Source of the DNA: JANFXS01 sp022791155
Lineage (GTDB): Bacteria > Bacillota > Clostridia > Lachnospirales > Anaerotignaceae
Assembly: GCA_949743895.1 (NCBI GenBank)
Contig: CATJUX010000052.1
Span: 22,624 to 86,623, forward strand
Reading direction: 5' to 3'
DNA: 64,000 nucleotides
Numbering within the stretch: the first letter of the stretch is position 1; each line of letters opens with the position of its first letter. The notes below the pieces were generated by a model, which was not told the origin of the DNA, ran no database searches, and was given only the letters and a program-made list of their open reading frames with translations. The position numbers and the translations under genes were made by a program. Below, piece after piece: positions 8,800 through 17,930 of this stretch.

Positions 8800-9060
8800 A
8801 TGAGCAACGCTGAAGTTTTGGACATTATGCGCAGCGCGCTTTTGATGGCCGTCAGATTATCCGGGCCAATGCTTTTGCTGAGCATGGCCGTTGGCGTGCT
8901 TATCTCTGTTTTGCAGGCCGCCACACAAATTCATGAACAAACGCTTACGTTTGTGCCAAAACTTGTCATCATAGGGCTTATACTCCTTGTCACAGGTTCG
9001 TGGATGCTCACTTCACTTCAGGAATTCACAAGGGACATATTTGCCATGATGCTGAGATGA
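8800..9060 (+). CDS. fliQ: Flagellar export gate protein FliQ
   Basis: 86-residue export-gate subunit with two hydrophobic hairpins (about 16-40 and 52-75). The family motif GVLISVLQAATQIHEQTLTF lies between them. It has a strong GAAGGAGGG site before ATG 8800, starts 18 bases after fliP and is followed by fliR. Confidence 0.95.
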   Translation: MSNAEVLDIMRSALLMAVRLSGPMLLLSMAVGVLISVLQAATQIHEQTLTFVPKLVIIGLILLVTGSWMLTSLQEFTRDIFAMMLR

Positions 9061-9085
9061 GTTTTTGGCGTGAGGGGTTTTGACA

Positions 9086-9850
9086 ATGCGCGCAATGGAA
9101 AACATATTGCTTTTCTCGCTGATGATTATGAGAACAGCCGGATTTATAGCGCTGAACCCAATTTTGGGGCGGCGGAATGTTCCGACAATTGTCAAGGGCG
9201 GCTTCATTATAATGCTGAGCTTGATTTTGATTAGCTACAGCAGTCAGGCCCCTGTAGACGCAATAAATGCCATTGAATATTCTTTTTGGCTTTTGAAAGA
9301 GTTTGCAGTTGGTTTTGTTTTGGGAATGGTTGTCAATTTTTTTCTCAGCATAATTGTTTTTGCAGGAGAAAGCATTGACATGCAAATGGGCCTTTCAATG
9401 GCAAAAGTTTATGACGCAAGCAGCAACACTCAAATTTCGTTGAGTGCCACGTTTTATAACATGGTTTTTATGCTGTTGTTTTTTTCTTCCGATGCCCATT
9501 TGGCGCTCATAAGGCTCTTTTTGAGAAGTGGTGAAACTTTGCCATATGGCGCTGTTGTGATTGGCACACAAATTGCAGACGAAATGGTGACAATGTTTTG
9601 CGATTGTCTTGTGCTTGCCGTGAGGCTTGCAATGCCAATGATTGCAGCCGAAATGCTTGTGGAAGTTGGCGTTGGAATATTGATGAAAACTATACCACAG
9701 ATAAATGTATTTGTTGTTAATATACAAACAAAAATAATTTTTGGCCTTGTGCTTCTGCTGTTGATATTCTCACCGACAGCTGAATTTTTGGGAGAGTGTA
9801 TGAAAGAAATGCTGTTTGCATTTCAAAACATATTAACCTTCATGCGCTGA
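9086..9850 (+). CDS. fliR: Flagellar export gate protein FliR
   Basis: 254-residue polytopic membrane protein completing the FliPQR gate. Hydrophobic segments run through the whole sequence. Family features include RTAGFIALNPILGRRNVP near the N terminus and the central stretch AGESIDMQMGLSMAKVYD. ATG 9086 is favoured by GAGGGG at 9072-9077; the in-frame TTG at 9080 is too close to that site. Confidence 0.94.
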   Translation: MRAMENILLFSLMIMRTAGFIALNPILGRRNVPTIVKGGFIIMLSLILISYSSQAPVDAINAIEYSFWLLKEFAVGFVLGMVVNFFLSIIVFAGESIDMQMGLSMAKVYDASSNTQISLSATFYNMVFMLLFFSSDAHLALIRLFLRSGETLPYGAVVIGTQIADEMVTMFCDCLVLAVRLAMPMIAAEMLVEVGVGILMKTIPQINVFVVNIQTKIIFGLVLLLLIFSPTAEFLGECMKEMLFAFQNILTFMR

Positions 9851-9866
9851 AAAGGGGGGAGACAAA

Positions 9867-10934
9867 ATGGCGGACAGCTCTAAAACCGAAAAAGCCACCT
9901 CCAAAAAGCGGAGCGACGAACGAAAAAAAGGCAATATATTTTTAAGCAAAGATGCCGTTACTCTTGTTTCACTTTTGGGCATGTTTTTTTTCCTAAAAAT
10001 ATTTTTCTCAAGCATGTATGAAGTTTTGAGCCTTTTCATGGCCGACAGCATACGAATGGCCATGGGAACAAGCTATGTTTCCAACATCACAATAAGAGAG
10101 ATTGGTTATGACTTTTTGTCAGTTTTTGTTAGAACGGCGGTTCCTATGCTTTTGATTTCAATTATGCTTTCTGTTGTGGCCACAGTTTTTCAAACAAAGC
10201 CAATATTTGTGACAGAAAGTTTGAAACCAAATTTTGGCAAGCTCAACCCGCTGAAAGGCATAAAAAACATGTTTTCAGTTAGAAGCGTTGTCGAAATTTT
10301 AAAAGGTGTTATAAAGATTGTAATACTCATAGCAATATTGTATAATTTTGTTGAAAGCCATTTGAAAGACTTTCCAAGACTGCTATATAAACAGCCCCTT
10401 GAATCAAGCGTATATTTGCTTGATACAATATTTTCAATGGTCATGACAATTGGAATTGCTTTTGCGGCTGTTTCGGTGCTTGATTATTTCTATCAATGGT
10501 GGGAATATGAAAGACAGATCAAAATGTCGAAAGAAGAAGTGAAAGAGGAATATAAACAACTGGAGGGCGATCCAAAGGTCAAAGGCAAGATAAAAGAAAA
10601 CCAAAGAAAGATTGCCATGAGCAGAATGATGCAGTCGGTGCCTTCAGCCGATGTTGTTGTTAAAAACCCGACTCACTTCGCCGTTGCGCTTAGATATAAC
10701 CCTGAAATTGATGCGGCGCCGGTTGTTTTGGCGAAGGGCCAGGATGAACTTGCACTCCGAATTATACGTATTGCTGAAGAAAATGAAGTTTACGTTGTTG
10801 AAAATAAGCCTCTCGCCAGAGCGCTATATGCCCAGGCGGACATAAACGAGGAAATTCCTATGGATTTTTATGGAGCTATTGCTGAAATACTCGTTTATGT
10901 TTACAGGATTAAAAATAAAAAAATTGCTCCTTAA
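9867..10934 (+). CDS. flhB: Flagellar export switch protein FlhB
   Basis: 355-residue export-gate protein that sets substrate specificity. The N-terminal half has four membrane segments (about 33-52, 85-110, 140-165, 187-210). The cytoplasmic domain contains the self-cleaving NPTH motif at residues 267-270, within VVVKNPTHFAVALRY. The N terminus has the standard EKATSKKRSDERKKG. It would interact with FliK at the left of this cluster. A short second FlhB C-domain homolog is encoded at 37548-37883. Confidence 0.96.
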   Translation: MADSSKTEKATSKKRSDERKKGNIFLSKDAVTLVSLLGMFFFLKIFFSSMYEVLSLFMADSIRMAMGTSYVSNITIREIGYDFLSVFVRTAVPMLLISIMLSVVATVFQTKPIFVTESLKPNFGKLNPLKGIKNMFSVRSVVEILKGVIKIVILIAILYNFVESHLKDFPRLLYKQPLESSVYLLDTIFSMVMTIGIAFAAVSVLDYFYQWWEYERQIKMSKEEVKEEYKQLEGDPKVKGKIKENQRKIAMSRMMQSVPSADVVVKNPTHFAVALRYNPEIDAAPVVLAKGQDELALRIIRIAEENEVYVVENKPLARALYAQADINEEIPMDFYGAIAEILVYVYRIKNKKIAP

Positions 10935-11016
10935 AAATGTTTAGAAACACACAAAGTTGGCCGTTTAAGTTGAAAGGCCGTTTGCACGGCAGAATAATTG
11001 TTTGGAGAAATATATA

Positions 11017-13086
11017 ATGAAGCGTATTTTTGACCACACAATTTCATTATTTGTTATCGTAATTGTATTATTACTGGTAATACCACTGAATCCTTTTGTT
11101 TTGGATATATTTTTTATTATGAATATATCCCTTTCATTGATTATACTTCTTATAACAATGAACATTAAAGAAGCATTGGAATTTTCAATATTCCCGTCTT
11201 TGCTGCTTATAACAACGCTTTTCCGCCTTGGGCTTAACATTTCAAGTACAAGGCTTATATTGACAGAACAGGGCGCGGCGGGACAGGTTATACAGGCTTT
11301 TGGTGAATTTGTGCTTCAGGGAAATGTTGTTGTCGGCGTTATCATATTCCTTATAATCGTTCTTGTGCAGTTCATTGTCATCTCAAAGGGCGCTGAGCGT
11401 GTTGCCGAAGTTGCAGCAAGGTTCACATTAGACGCCATGCCTGGAAAACAGATGGCCATTGACGCCGACTTGAGCAGTGGGCTCATATCAGAGGATGAAG
11501 CAAGAATTCGCCGCAGCAAAATTCAAAAAGAAGCCGATTTTTATGGCGCAATGGATGGTGCCACAAAAATTGTTAAGGGCGATGCCATAATGTCCATTAT
11601 AATCACAGTGATCAACTTTGTGGCGGGCACAATCATTGGCATGGTTCAATCCACAATGACGTTTAGCCAGGTTTTACAGGTCTATTCAATTGCCACAATT
11701 GGCGACGGCCTTGTGGGCCAGATCCCGGCGCTGCTCATATCAACATCAACCGGCATGATTGTGACAAGAGCCGTTTCTGATGGAAGCCTCAACATTGACG
11801 TCACAAAACAGTTCCTTGCCCAGCCGCATGCCATATTGATCGGCGGCGGAATAATGGGAATTTTGGCGCTTGTGCCTGGAATGCCGCACATACAGCTTAT
11901 AATTGTTTCGGCAATGCTCATAGCACTTGGCATGACAGTCACAAGAAGCATGAAGGCGGCAGCTGAGGCTGAGGCGGCGTTTATAGCCGCAGGCGTTGAG
12001 GAAGAGGCGCAGCCTGTTTCACCAGAAGACTACTATAAAGATATAAACAGTGTGTATACACTTTTGAATGTGGAACCAATTGAAATGGAGTTTGGCTATA
12101 GCCTCATACCCCTTGTTGACGAGAGCAGCGGCGGCAAGCTGATAAACCGGATTGTCATATTCCGGCGGCAGTTTGCACAGGAAATGGGGATTGTGGTGCC
12201 CTCCATACGGCTTAGAGACAGTTCGAATTTGAACACAAATCAATATGTGATTAAAATTAAGGGCGAGGAAATTGCCAAAGGCGAAATACTGACAGACTAT
12301 TTTTTGGCTCTTGAACCACCAAACCCAACAGGCGACATTGACGGAATTGAGACAATTGAACCGGCCTATGGCATACCAAGCAAATGGATAACGCCGGATC
12401 TCAAGGACATGGCCGAGATATATGGCTACACGGTTATAGATCCGCTTTCGGTTATGGTCACTCATTTGTCAGAGGTTATAAAACAGAACGTTCATGAGTT
12501 GCTTTCGCGTTCAGAGATAATGCAGCTGATTGAAAACCTCAAAAAAACATCAGTGGAACTTGTTGAGGAGGCATTCCCCAACATAATATCATACGGAAAT
12601 TTCCAAAAAATATTGTCAAACCTTCTGAAAGAAGGCATACCAATTAAAGATTTGAATACAATCGTTGAATGCATAATAGATTCCTCAACAGACACAAGAG
12701 ACATTGACACAATGATAGGCAACATACGTGTTGCGCTGAAAAGAACAATCACAAGGCGTTTTTGCGAGAATGGCCAAATGCGTGTCATAACTCTCGATGG
12801 CGACACAGAAAAAACAATTGCCTCAAGCCTCATCAAAAGCGAGCATGGAATTTATCTTGCGCTGAACCCTGACTCAATGCAGCAATTTATAACACAGCTT
12901 TCTGAAAATATAAAAAAATTTGGAGATTTGGCTCAGCCGCCTATCATACTGACAAGTCATGTGATAAGGCTTTATGTTTACAGGCTGATTGAACAGTTCT
13001 ATCCCAATGTTTATGTTCTCTCATTCAATGAAATTGCCAACAATGTGCAAATTCAGGCCGTGGGCAACATAGTCATTGAGAAGTGA
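11017..13086 (+). CDS. flhA: Flagellar export protein FlhA
   Basis: 689-residue export-gate protein: about eight membrane segments in residues 1-310, then a large cytoplasmic domain that binds chaperone-substrate complexes. The FHIPEP signature region is clear (SGLISEDEARIRRSKIQKEA, then FYGAMDGATKIVKGDA). TTTGGAG before ATG 11017 selects that start over an in-frame TTG at 11002. In most Firmicutes flhF and flhG follow; here the sigma factor starts 34 bases after flhA. Confidence 0.96.
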   Translation: MKRIFDHTISLFVIVIVLLLVIPLNPFVLDIFFIMNISLSLIILLITMNIKEALEFSIFPSLLLITTLFRLGLNISSTRLILTEQGAAGQVIQAFGEFVLQGNVVVGVIIFLIIVLVQFIVISKGAERVAEVAARFTLDAMPGKQMAIDADLSSGLISEDEARIRRSKIQKEADFYGAMDGATKIVKGDAIMSIIITVINFVAGTIIGMVQSTMTFSQVLQVYSIATIGDGLVGQIPALLISTSTGMIVTRAVSDGSLNIDVTKQFLAQPHAILIGGGIMGILALVPGMPHIQLIIVSAMLIALGMTVTRSMKAAAEAEAAFIAAGVEEEAQPVSPEDYYKDINSVYTLLNVEPIEMEFGYSLIPLVDESSGGKLINRIVIFRRQFAQEMGIVVPSIRLRDSSNLNTNQYVIKIKGEEIAKGEILTDYFLALEPPNPTGDIDGIETIEPAYGIPSKWITPDLKDMAEIYGYTVIDPLSVMVTHLSEVIKQNVHELLSRSEIMQLIENLKKTSVELVEEAFPNIISYGNFQKILSNLLKEGIPIKDLNTIVECIIDSSTDTRDIDTMIGNIRVALKRTITRRFCENGQMRVITLDGDTEKTIASSLIKSEHGIYLALNPDSMQQFITQLSENIKKFGDLAQPPIILTSHVIRLYVYRLIEQFYPNVYVLSFNEIANNVQIQAVGNIVIEK

Positions 13087-13120
13087 GCAGGCATAAAAAA
13101 TTTTAGTTGGTGATGTCATT

Positions 13121-13891
13121 ATGATTATTCCGGATGAATTGAATGAAAAAAGCAACGAGGAGCTCCTTTTGCTCTACAGGCAGACGGAAGATCCACAGAT
13201 CAAACAGGAAATTGTGCTTAGATATGTATATCTGGTTAAAAACATAGCAACTAAATTTAAGGGTGTCTACGCGAGCTTTGCCCAAATTGACGACATAGTC
13301 AATGAGGGGATTATCGCACTTATGGCGGCCGTGGATAAATTCGATCCTGACAAAAATGTGAAGTTTGAAACGTTTGTCTCAAAAAGGCTCAAAGGGCTTA
13401 TAATTGACATTGCTCGCAAACAGGATTGGATTCCGCGCAATGTGCGCCGCGATTCAAAAGAGATAAATGAGGCAATGGGTGTGCTGTTTGAAAAGTTTAA
13501 CCGTCACCCAACAAGTCAGGAGATGGCTGACTATCTCAACATAAGCCTTGAGAGATATTTGAAGATATTGGGCAAGTCAAATTTATGCAATGTAATATCG
13601 CTTGACTATTACATTTGGGAACAAAGCGGCGAGCAGAACACAGACACTCTTGCCAGCCGCGAAATGCTTCCTGAAGAAACTTTGGAAGAAAAGGAGTTTC
13701 ACAATGTTCTCAAAGAGGGGCTTCTTTCACTAAGAGAAAAGGAACAAATGGTTATTTCACTTTACTATAGAAAAGAACTTACAATGAAGGAAATTGCGGC
13801 CGTTATGAAGCTTAGCGAGCCGAGAATATCGCAGATACACGCCAATGCATTGGCAAAGCTTAAAGTTTATATGGAGAAAAAATATAAATAG
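13121..13891 (+). CDS. sigD: Flagellar sigma factor (FliA/SigD/WhiG type)
   Basis: RNA polymerase sigma-28 family factor for late flagellar and chemotaxis genes. 256 residues. Region 2 includes IDDIVNEGIIALMAAVDKFD and the group signature RKQDWIPRNVRRD. Region 3 is near 115-140. Region 4 (about 200-250) contains LTMKEIAAVMKLSEPRISQI, a helix-turn-helix for the -35 element. Being the sixteenth gene of the fla/che operon matches the Bacillus arrangement, where distance from the promoter tunes sigma-D level. The ribosome site before ATG 13121 is weak (TTGGTGATG). No anti-sigma FlgM lies in this window. Confidence 0.94.
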   Translation: MIIPDELNEKSNEELLLLYRQTEDPQIKQEIVLRYVYLVKNIATKFKGVYASFAQIDDIVNEGIIALMAAVDKFDPDKNVKFETFVSKRLKGLIIDIARKQDWIPRNVRRDSKEINEAMGVLFEKFNRHPTSQEMADYLNISLERYLKILGKSNLCNVISLDYYIWEQSGEQNTDTLASREMLPEETLEEKEFHNVLKEGLLSLREKEQMVISLYYRKELTMKEIAAVMKLSEPRISQIHANALAKLKVYMEKKYK

Positions 13892-13905
13892 GGAGATGAT
13901 AACAG

Positions 13906-14661
13906 GTGTTCCAAGGATTTTATAACTTGACAAGCGGAATGATTACACACAACAGAAACTTAAACGTTGTCAGCAACAATATAGGAAATGTTTTAACTCC
14001 AGGGTTCAAAAAGGACACCATGGTGTCAAGCACTTTTCAAGAGGAACTTATGTCAAGAACGGGGAACATTGACAAAAGCTCGCCAGAGGAGTTAGACGAA
14101 ATGGCAATGCTTAGAAGCGCTCTGGAATCGATAACAGATTATTCGCAAGGCGTTTTGGAGCCAACTGACAATCCTCTTGACTTTGCAATAACAACGGAGG
14201 AAGGCGGCTTTTTCAGGATTGAGGGCGTCAATGGCGAACTTTACACACGCAATGGATCATTTGCCATTGACGAAGAAGGATATTTGGGCTTCCCGGAGGG
14301 CGGCCGCGTTTTGGGCAAAAATGGCCCAATATATCTTGGAACTGACGAAATAACATCAAACAGTTATGGCATGATCTACCGCGCTGACGGAACATATGTG
14401 GATCAGCTTGACATTGTGAGCTTTGATGACAACACACAGCTTGAAAAAATTGGCGGAAGCCTTTTCAGAACTGATGCACAGCCAACGGCTGTGAACGGCC
14501 CTGTGGTTATGCACAAAACCCTTGAAAGATCCAATGTTGACGCGACAGTTGAGTTTACAGCCATGATTGAAAGCCAAAGAGCGCTTCAAACTTCGGCTCA
14601 GGTTTTGAAAATGTATGATCAGCTTATGGCAAAAGCCTCAACACAGCTTGGCAACATTTGA
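13906..14661 (+). CDS. Flagellar basal-body rod protein, FlgF/FlgG family
   Basis: 251-residue rod protein of the FlgE/F/G family. The N-terminal signature LNVVSNNIGNVLTPGFKKDT and the C-terminal signature LERSNVDATVEFTAMIESQR are both present. GTG 13906 is the start, with GGGAGATGATAACAG just upstream. The slightly divergent N-terminal motif and position before the second family member suggest the FlgF-like (proximal) role; the sequence alone does not separate FlgF from FlgG firmly. Confidence 0.85.
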   Translation: MFQGFYNLTSGMITHNRNLNVVSNNIGNVLTPGFKKDTMVSSTFQEELMSRTGNIDKSSPEELDEMAMLRSALESITDYSQGVLEPTDNPLDFAITTEEGGFFRIEGVNGELYTRNGSFAIDEEGYLGFPEGGRVLGKNGPIYLGTDEITSNSYGMIYRADGTYVDQLDIVSFDDNTQLEKIGGSLFRTDAQPTAVNGPVVMHKTLERSNVDATVEFTAMIESQRALQTSAQVLKMYDQLMAKASTQLGNI

Positions 14662-14675
14662 CGGGAGGGATTTTG

Positions 14676-15401
14676 ATGAATTTTTCGTTCTATTCTGCTT
14701 CAGTTGGCGCGCAGACACATGAAAAAAGAATGCAGGTTTTGGCAAACAACATAGCCAACGTGAACACAAACGGTTTCAAAGCAAAAAACGGCATATTCAC
14801 TGATTTGGTGTATAAAAACATGAACGCGCCTGAAGATGAAAGAACACAGCTCACATATGGCGTTGGAGTTAAGATGCTCAAAGACGACACCGACTTTGCT
14901 CAGGGACATTTGCAGGAAACAGGAATTGAATTGGATTTTGCGTTGGTTGACAATGGATTTTTTGCGCTTCAGGAGCCGGCCACAGGCGAAATAAGTTACA
15001 CACGGTGTGGCTCGTTCATCAGATCATATCAGCAGTCAAATGGCAATTTCTATCTTGCTTCGGCCAACGGGAAATGGGTTCTTGATTCACAAGGGCGGCC
15101 AATCACAATCAACAACATTCATGACGATGTCAATGTTGGGGTTTTCATTTTTGATCAGAAAAATGGAATGCTGAACATTGGCCAAAATGAATTTCAGCCT
15201 GTTGAAAAAAACACACCCTTGACATCGGTTGACGGCATTGAGTCAGGAATTGTTGTGAGAGGCGTTTTGGAGGCCTCCAATGTGGATTTTGCCAAAGAAC
15301 TCTCAAGAGTTATAGAAAGCCAGAGAGCCTATCAGATGTCACTGAAAATGGTTCAAACCTCTGACGAGATCGCAAACACAATTAATAACCTTAGATCATA
15401 A
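14676..15401 (+). CDS. flgG: Flagellar basal-body rod protein FlgG
   Basis: 241-residue distal rod family member. It has the canonical motif MQVLANNIANVNTNGFKAKN near residue 18 and the C-terminal LEASNVDFAKELSRVIESQR. GGGAGGG is ideally spaced for ATG 14676; the in-frame start overlapping the preceding gene at 14658 is not needed. The pair with the preceding rod gene resembles Bacillus flhO-flhP, but here it lies between the sigma factor and cheC. Confidence 0.87.
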   Translation: MNFSFYSASVGAQTHEKRMQVLANNIANVNTNGFKAKNGIFTDLVYKNMNAPEDERTQLTYGVGVKMLKDDTDFAQGHLQETGIELDFALVDNGFFALQEPATGEISYTRCGSFIRSYQQSNGNFYLASANGKWVLDSQGRPITINNIHDDVNVGVFIFDQKNGMLNIGQNEFQPVEKNTPLTSVDGIESGIVVRGVLEASNVDFAKELSRVIESQRAYQMSLKMVQTSDEIANTINNLRS

Positions 15402-15422
15402 CTATAAGGAGGGATTAGGCGT

Positions 15423-16052
15423 ATGGCAATAAAAAATTATGATGATGTGAACGGTTTCAAACTTGATGTGCTGAAAGAAATTGGAAGCATTGGAACAGGG
15501 AATGCGGCCACAGCGCTTTCATCAGTTTTGTCACAGAAAATAGAAATGTCTTTGCCAGAAGTCAAGATTATGGATTATAACAAGGCCATTAAGGAAATGG
15601 GCGGTGCAGAGAGAATTGTGAACGGCGTTCTTGTGGCTTTTTCCGGCGAGATTAACGGGCTTATGCTTTATATGCAGGACATTGATCTCATAAACGTTGT
15701 TTTGGAAAGACTTTTGAATGACAGAAAAATAAGTGATTATACAGAGCTGACAGAGCTTGACATGTCGGCGCTTATAGAAGTTGCAAACATTATAATATCA
15801 TCTTATGTGAATGCCATTTCATCATTAACAGGTATAACAATTCAGCTTTCTGTCCCAGCCATATGCACAAACATGCTGGGTGCCATTGTGGCGGTTCCAA
15901 TGGCTGAATATGGATATGAAACAGACAAAATCATGTCTATCGGCGGCAATTTCAAGTGCAACGGCAAGGAGGTTTACAGCCGGCTCATGATGCTTCCGGA
16001 AATTGAATCGCTTAACTTTTTAATGAAGAAATTAGGTGTTGAAAGTGAATAA
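15423..16052 (+). CDS. cheC: CheY-P phosphatase CheC
   Basis: 209-residue CheC-type phosphatase; it removes phosphate from CheY-P and controls CheD by binding it. Two pseudo-symmetric active sites are expected. The second is intact: Ser115, Glu119, Asn122 and Pro145 fit D/S-x3-E-x2-N-x22-P. The first keeps Asp15, Glu19 and Pro45 but has Ser22 where the catalytic Asn should be, so that site is probably weak or dead. GGAGGG precedes ATG 15423. The 3' end overlaps cheD by 8 bases. Confidence 0.93.
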   Translation: MAIKNYDDVNGFKLDVLKEIGSIGTGNAATALSSVLSQKIEMSLPEVKIMDYNKAIKEMGGAERIVNGVLVAFSGEINGLMLYMQDIDLINVVLERLLNDRKISDYTELTELDMSALIEVANIIISSYVNAISSLTGITIQLSVPAICTNMLGAIVAVPMAEYGYETDKIMSIGGNFKCNGKEVYSRLMMLPEIESLNFLMKKLGVESE

Positions 16053-16524
16053 ACCGTTTGTTGTTGGAATTGCAGACATGAAAATATGCCGGGCGCCGGG
16101 AACAATTGTTACATATGCTCTTGGCTCATGCATAGGCGTTTGTCTGTATGATCCTGTTATAAAGCTTGCTGGAATGGTGCATATAATGCTTCCAAACATG
16201 TATGGAAACAGCGACACAAATGTTTTCAAATATGCTGACACGGGAATCCCGGAAACAATAAGAAAAATGGAGGCGTTTGGCGCTGTTAGAAGCCGCATTG
16301 TGGTAAAGATTGCCGGCGGGGCAAAAATGTTTGAGATGAAAGGCGGCTCCATAGGCAATATTGGCGATAGAAATGCCCAAAGTGTTAAAAGCGTGCTGGC
16401 AAAAGAGAGAGTCAGGCTTTTGAAAGAGGATGTTGGCTCAAATTATGCCCGAACTATGTATTTTGACGCTTCCAATGGCGAGGCAACCATCAAATCATAT
16501 GGAAAACCAGACAAAACACTTTGA
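16045..16524 (+). CDS. cheD: Chemoreceptor glutamine deamidase CheD
   Basis: CheD deamidates receptor glutamines and, when bound by CheC, links adaptation to CheY-P level. The active-site residues occur at the family spacing: Thr23, Cys29 (YALGSCIGVCLYD) and His46 (LAGMVHIMLP). GTG 16045 is preferred because AGG at 16034-16036 is 8 bases upstream; TTG 16036 is an alternative. The GTG overlaps the cheC stop, suggesting translational coupling of two proteins that form a complex. About 160 residues. Confidence 0.93.
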   Translation: MNKPFVVGIADMKICRAPGTIVTYALGSCIGVCLYDPVIKLAGMVHIMLPNMYGNSDTNVFKYADTGIPETIRKMEAFGAVRSRIVVKIAGGAKMFEMKGGSIGNIGDRNAQSVKSVLAKERVRLLKEDVGSNYARTMYFDASNGEATIKSYGKPDKTL

Positions 16525-16827
16525 CATGAAAAACATGACCGCTTGACTTTTGGGCATTGACATTGTCTGAAATGAGCACAGCTGTTGATTGAAAAATCAT
16601 GCTTCGGTGAACAAAAATGCTTCTGAAAGCGGTTTCTGTGTTCACATTTGTGAGCGAATTAAAATGAAAATAATATAATGAAATTTTGTTATTTTTTTAT
16701 AAATTTCTACCGATATGATAATTAGAGGAGTTGTTTGCGTTTGTTGAAAACGCCAGCAAAAAAATCAATATGCCTATATGCCAGAAGAAATATTTTGACG
16801 GCGGAGCCGGAGTAAGGAGGAGCTTGT
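16525..16827. other. Gap between cheD and cheV
   Basis: About 300 AT-rich bases without a credible gene. The only notable element is CCGATAT at 16710-16716, a perfect match to the -10 box of sigma-D (flagellar) promoters. No TAAA box lies 15 bases upstream, so promoter activity is uncertain. I see no clear intrinsic terminator after cheD. Confidence 0.5.
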
Positions 16828-17757
16828 ATGAGCAGCGTCAATGCAAACAAAACAAATATTTTACTGGAAACGGGAACAAATGAAATAGAGATTATGGAAT
16901 TCACCATATGCGGCAATCTCTATGGAATAAACGTGGCCAAAGTCCGCGAGATAATAATGTCGGACAAGGTGAAGCCTATGCCTCATTCTCACCGTGCAGT
17001 GGAGGGAGTTTTCAAACCAAGGGACACTCTTTTGACAGTGGTTGATTTGCCTCTTTACCTGATGAATGAGTCGTCAGAGAAAAACCCAAAGGATTTGTTC
17101 ATTATAACAAACTTCAACAATTTGTATATTGCGTTCAGAGTTCACACGGTTGAGGGAATAAGCCGAATTTCATGGGGTGACATTCAAAAACCTGACAAAA
17201 CTGTTTCCGGCGGCGATGAAGGCGTGGCCACAGGCATCGCCCAATGCAAAGGGCGCCTTGTTACCATACTCGACTTTGAAAAAATTGTGGCTGAAATAGC
17301 CCCTGAAACCTCAATACAAATAAGTGACATTGAGAAGTTGGGCACAAGGGAAAGAAGTGAAGCGCCCATAGTTTTGGCGGAGGACTCCATTCTTCTTACA
17401 AAAATGATTAAAGATTCTCTCACAAAAGCCGGATATGTCAATCTCAAATGTTTCAACAACGGTCAGGAGGCATGGGAATATCTCATGAGTGTTAAGGGAA
17501 AAAGCGCTGACATAAGGGAGGATGTGGCATTGGTGATCACAGACATTGAAATGCCAAAGATGGATGGCCACAGACTCACAAAGCTCATTAAAAGCGACAG
17601 TGTTTTGGATTGTGTGCCGGTTATTATTTTCTCATCGCTTATTAATCCTGAAATGCAGATAAAAGGGAAACAGCTTGGCGCTGATGAACAGCTGTCCAAA
17701 CCAGAGATCAAACACCTTGTTGAGGTTATGGATCAGCTGCTTATGAGAAGCAACTGA
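16828..17757 (+). CDS. cheV: Chemotaxis coupling/response protein CheV
   Basis: 309 residues: a CheW-like coupling domain (about 18-165) joined to a receiver domain (about 180-305). The receiver has its acidic pair at AEDS, the phospho-acceptor Asp in LVITDIEMPKMDGH and the conserved Lys in LSKPE. CheV couples receptors to CheA and takes part in adaptation through phosphorylation. AAGGAGGAG precedes ATG 16828. It is separated from cheD by a gap holding a sigma-D-like -10 box, so it may be a separate late gene. Confidence 0.95.
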   Translation: MSSVNANKTNILLETGTNEIEIMEFTICGNLYGINVAKVREIIMSDKVKPMPHSHRAVEGVFKPRDTLLTVVDLPLYLMNESSEKNPKDLFIITNFNNLYIAFRVHTVEGISRISWGDIQKPDKTVSGGDEGVATGIAQCKGRLVTILDFEKIVAEIAPETSIQISDIEKLGTRERSEAPIVLAEDSILLTKMIKDSLTKAGYVNLKCFNNGQEAWEYLMSVKGKSADIREDVALVITDIEMPKMDGHRLTKLIKSDSVLDCVPVIIFSSLINPEMQIKGKQLGADEQLSKPEIKHLVEVMDQLLMRSN

Positions 17758-17930
17758 AAACAGCGCTTAATATATAGCTGCTCCAATTCTTAGATCTGTG
17801 CCAAAATCAAAGAAGATGACTTTTGACAAGTTGTTGTCTCTGATGATGGGTTATGTTTCAAATTTTTGCGGCAAGGAATGCTGCCGTGAAATATATTAAG
17901 CAATTTCGCAATTTGAAAGGGGGTATAAGC

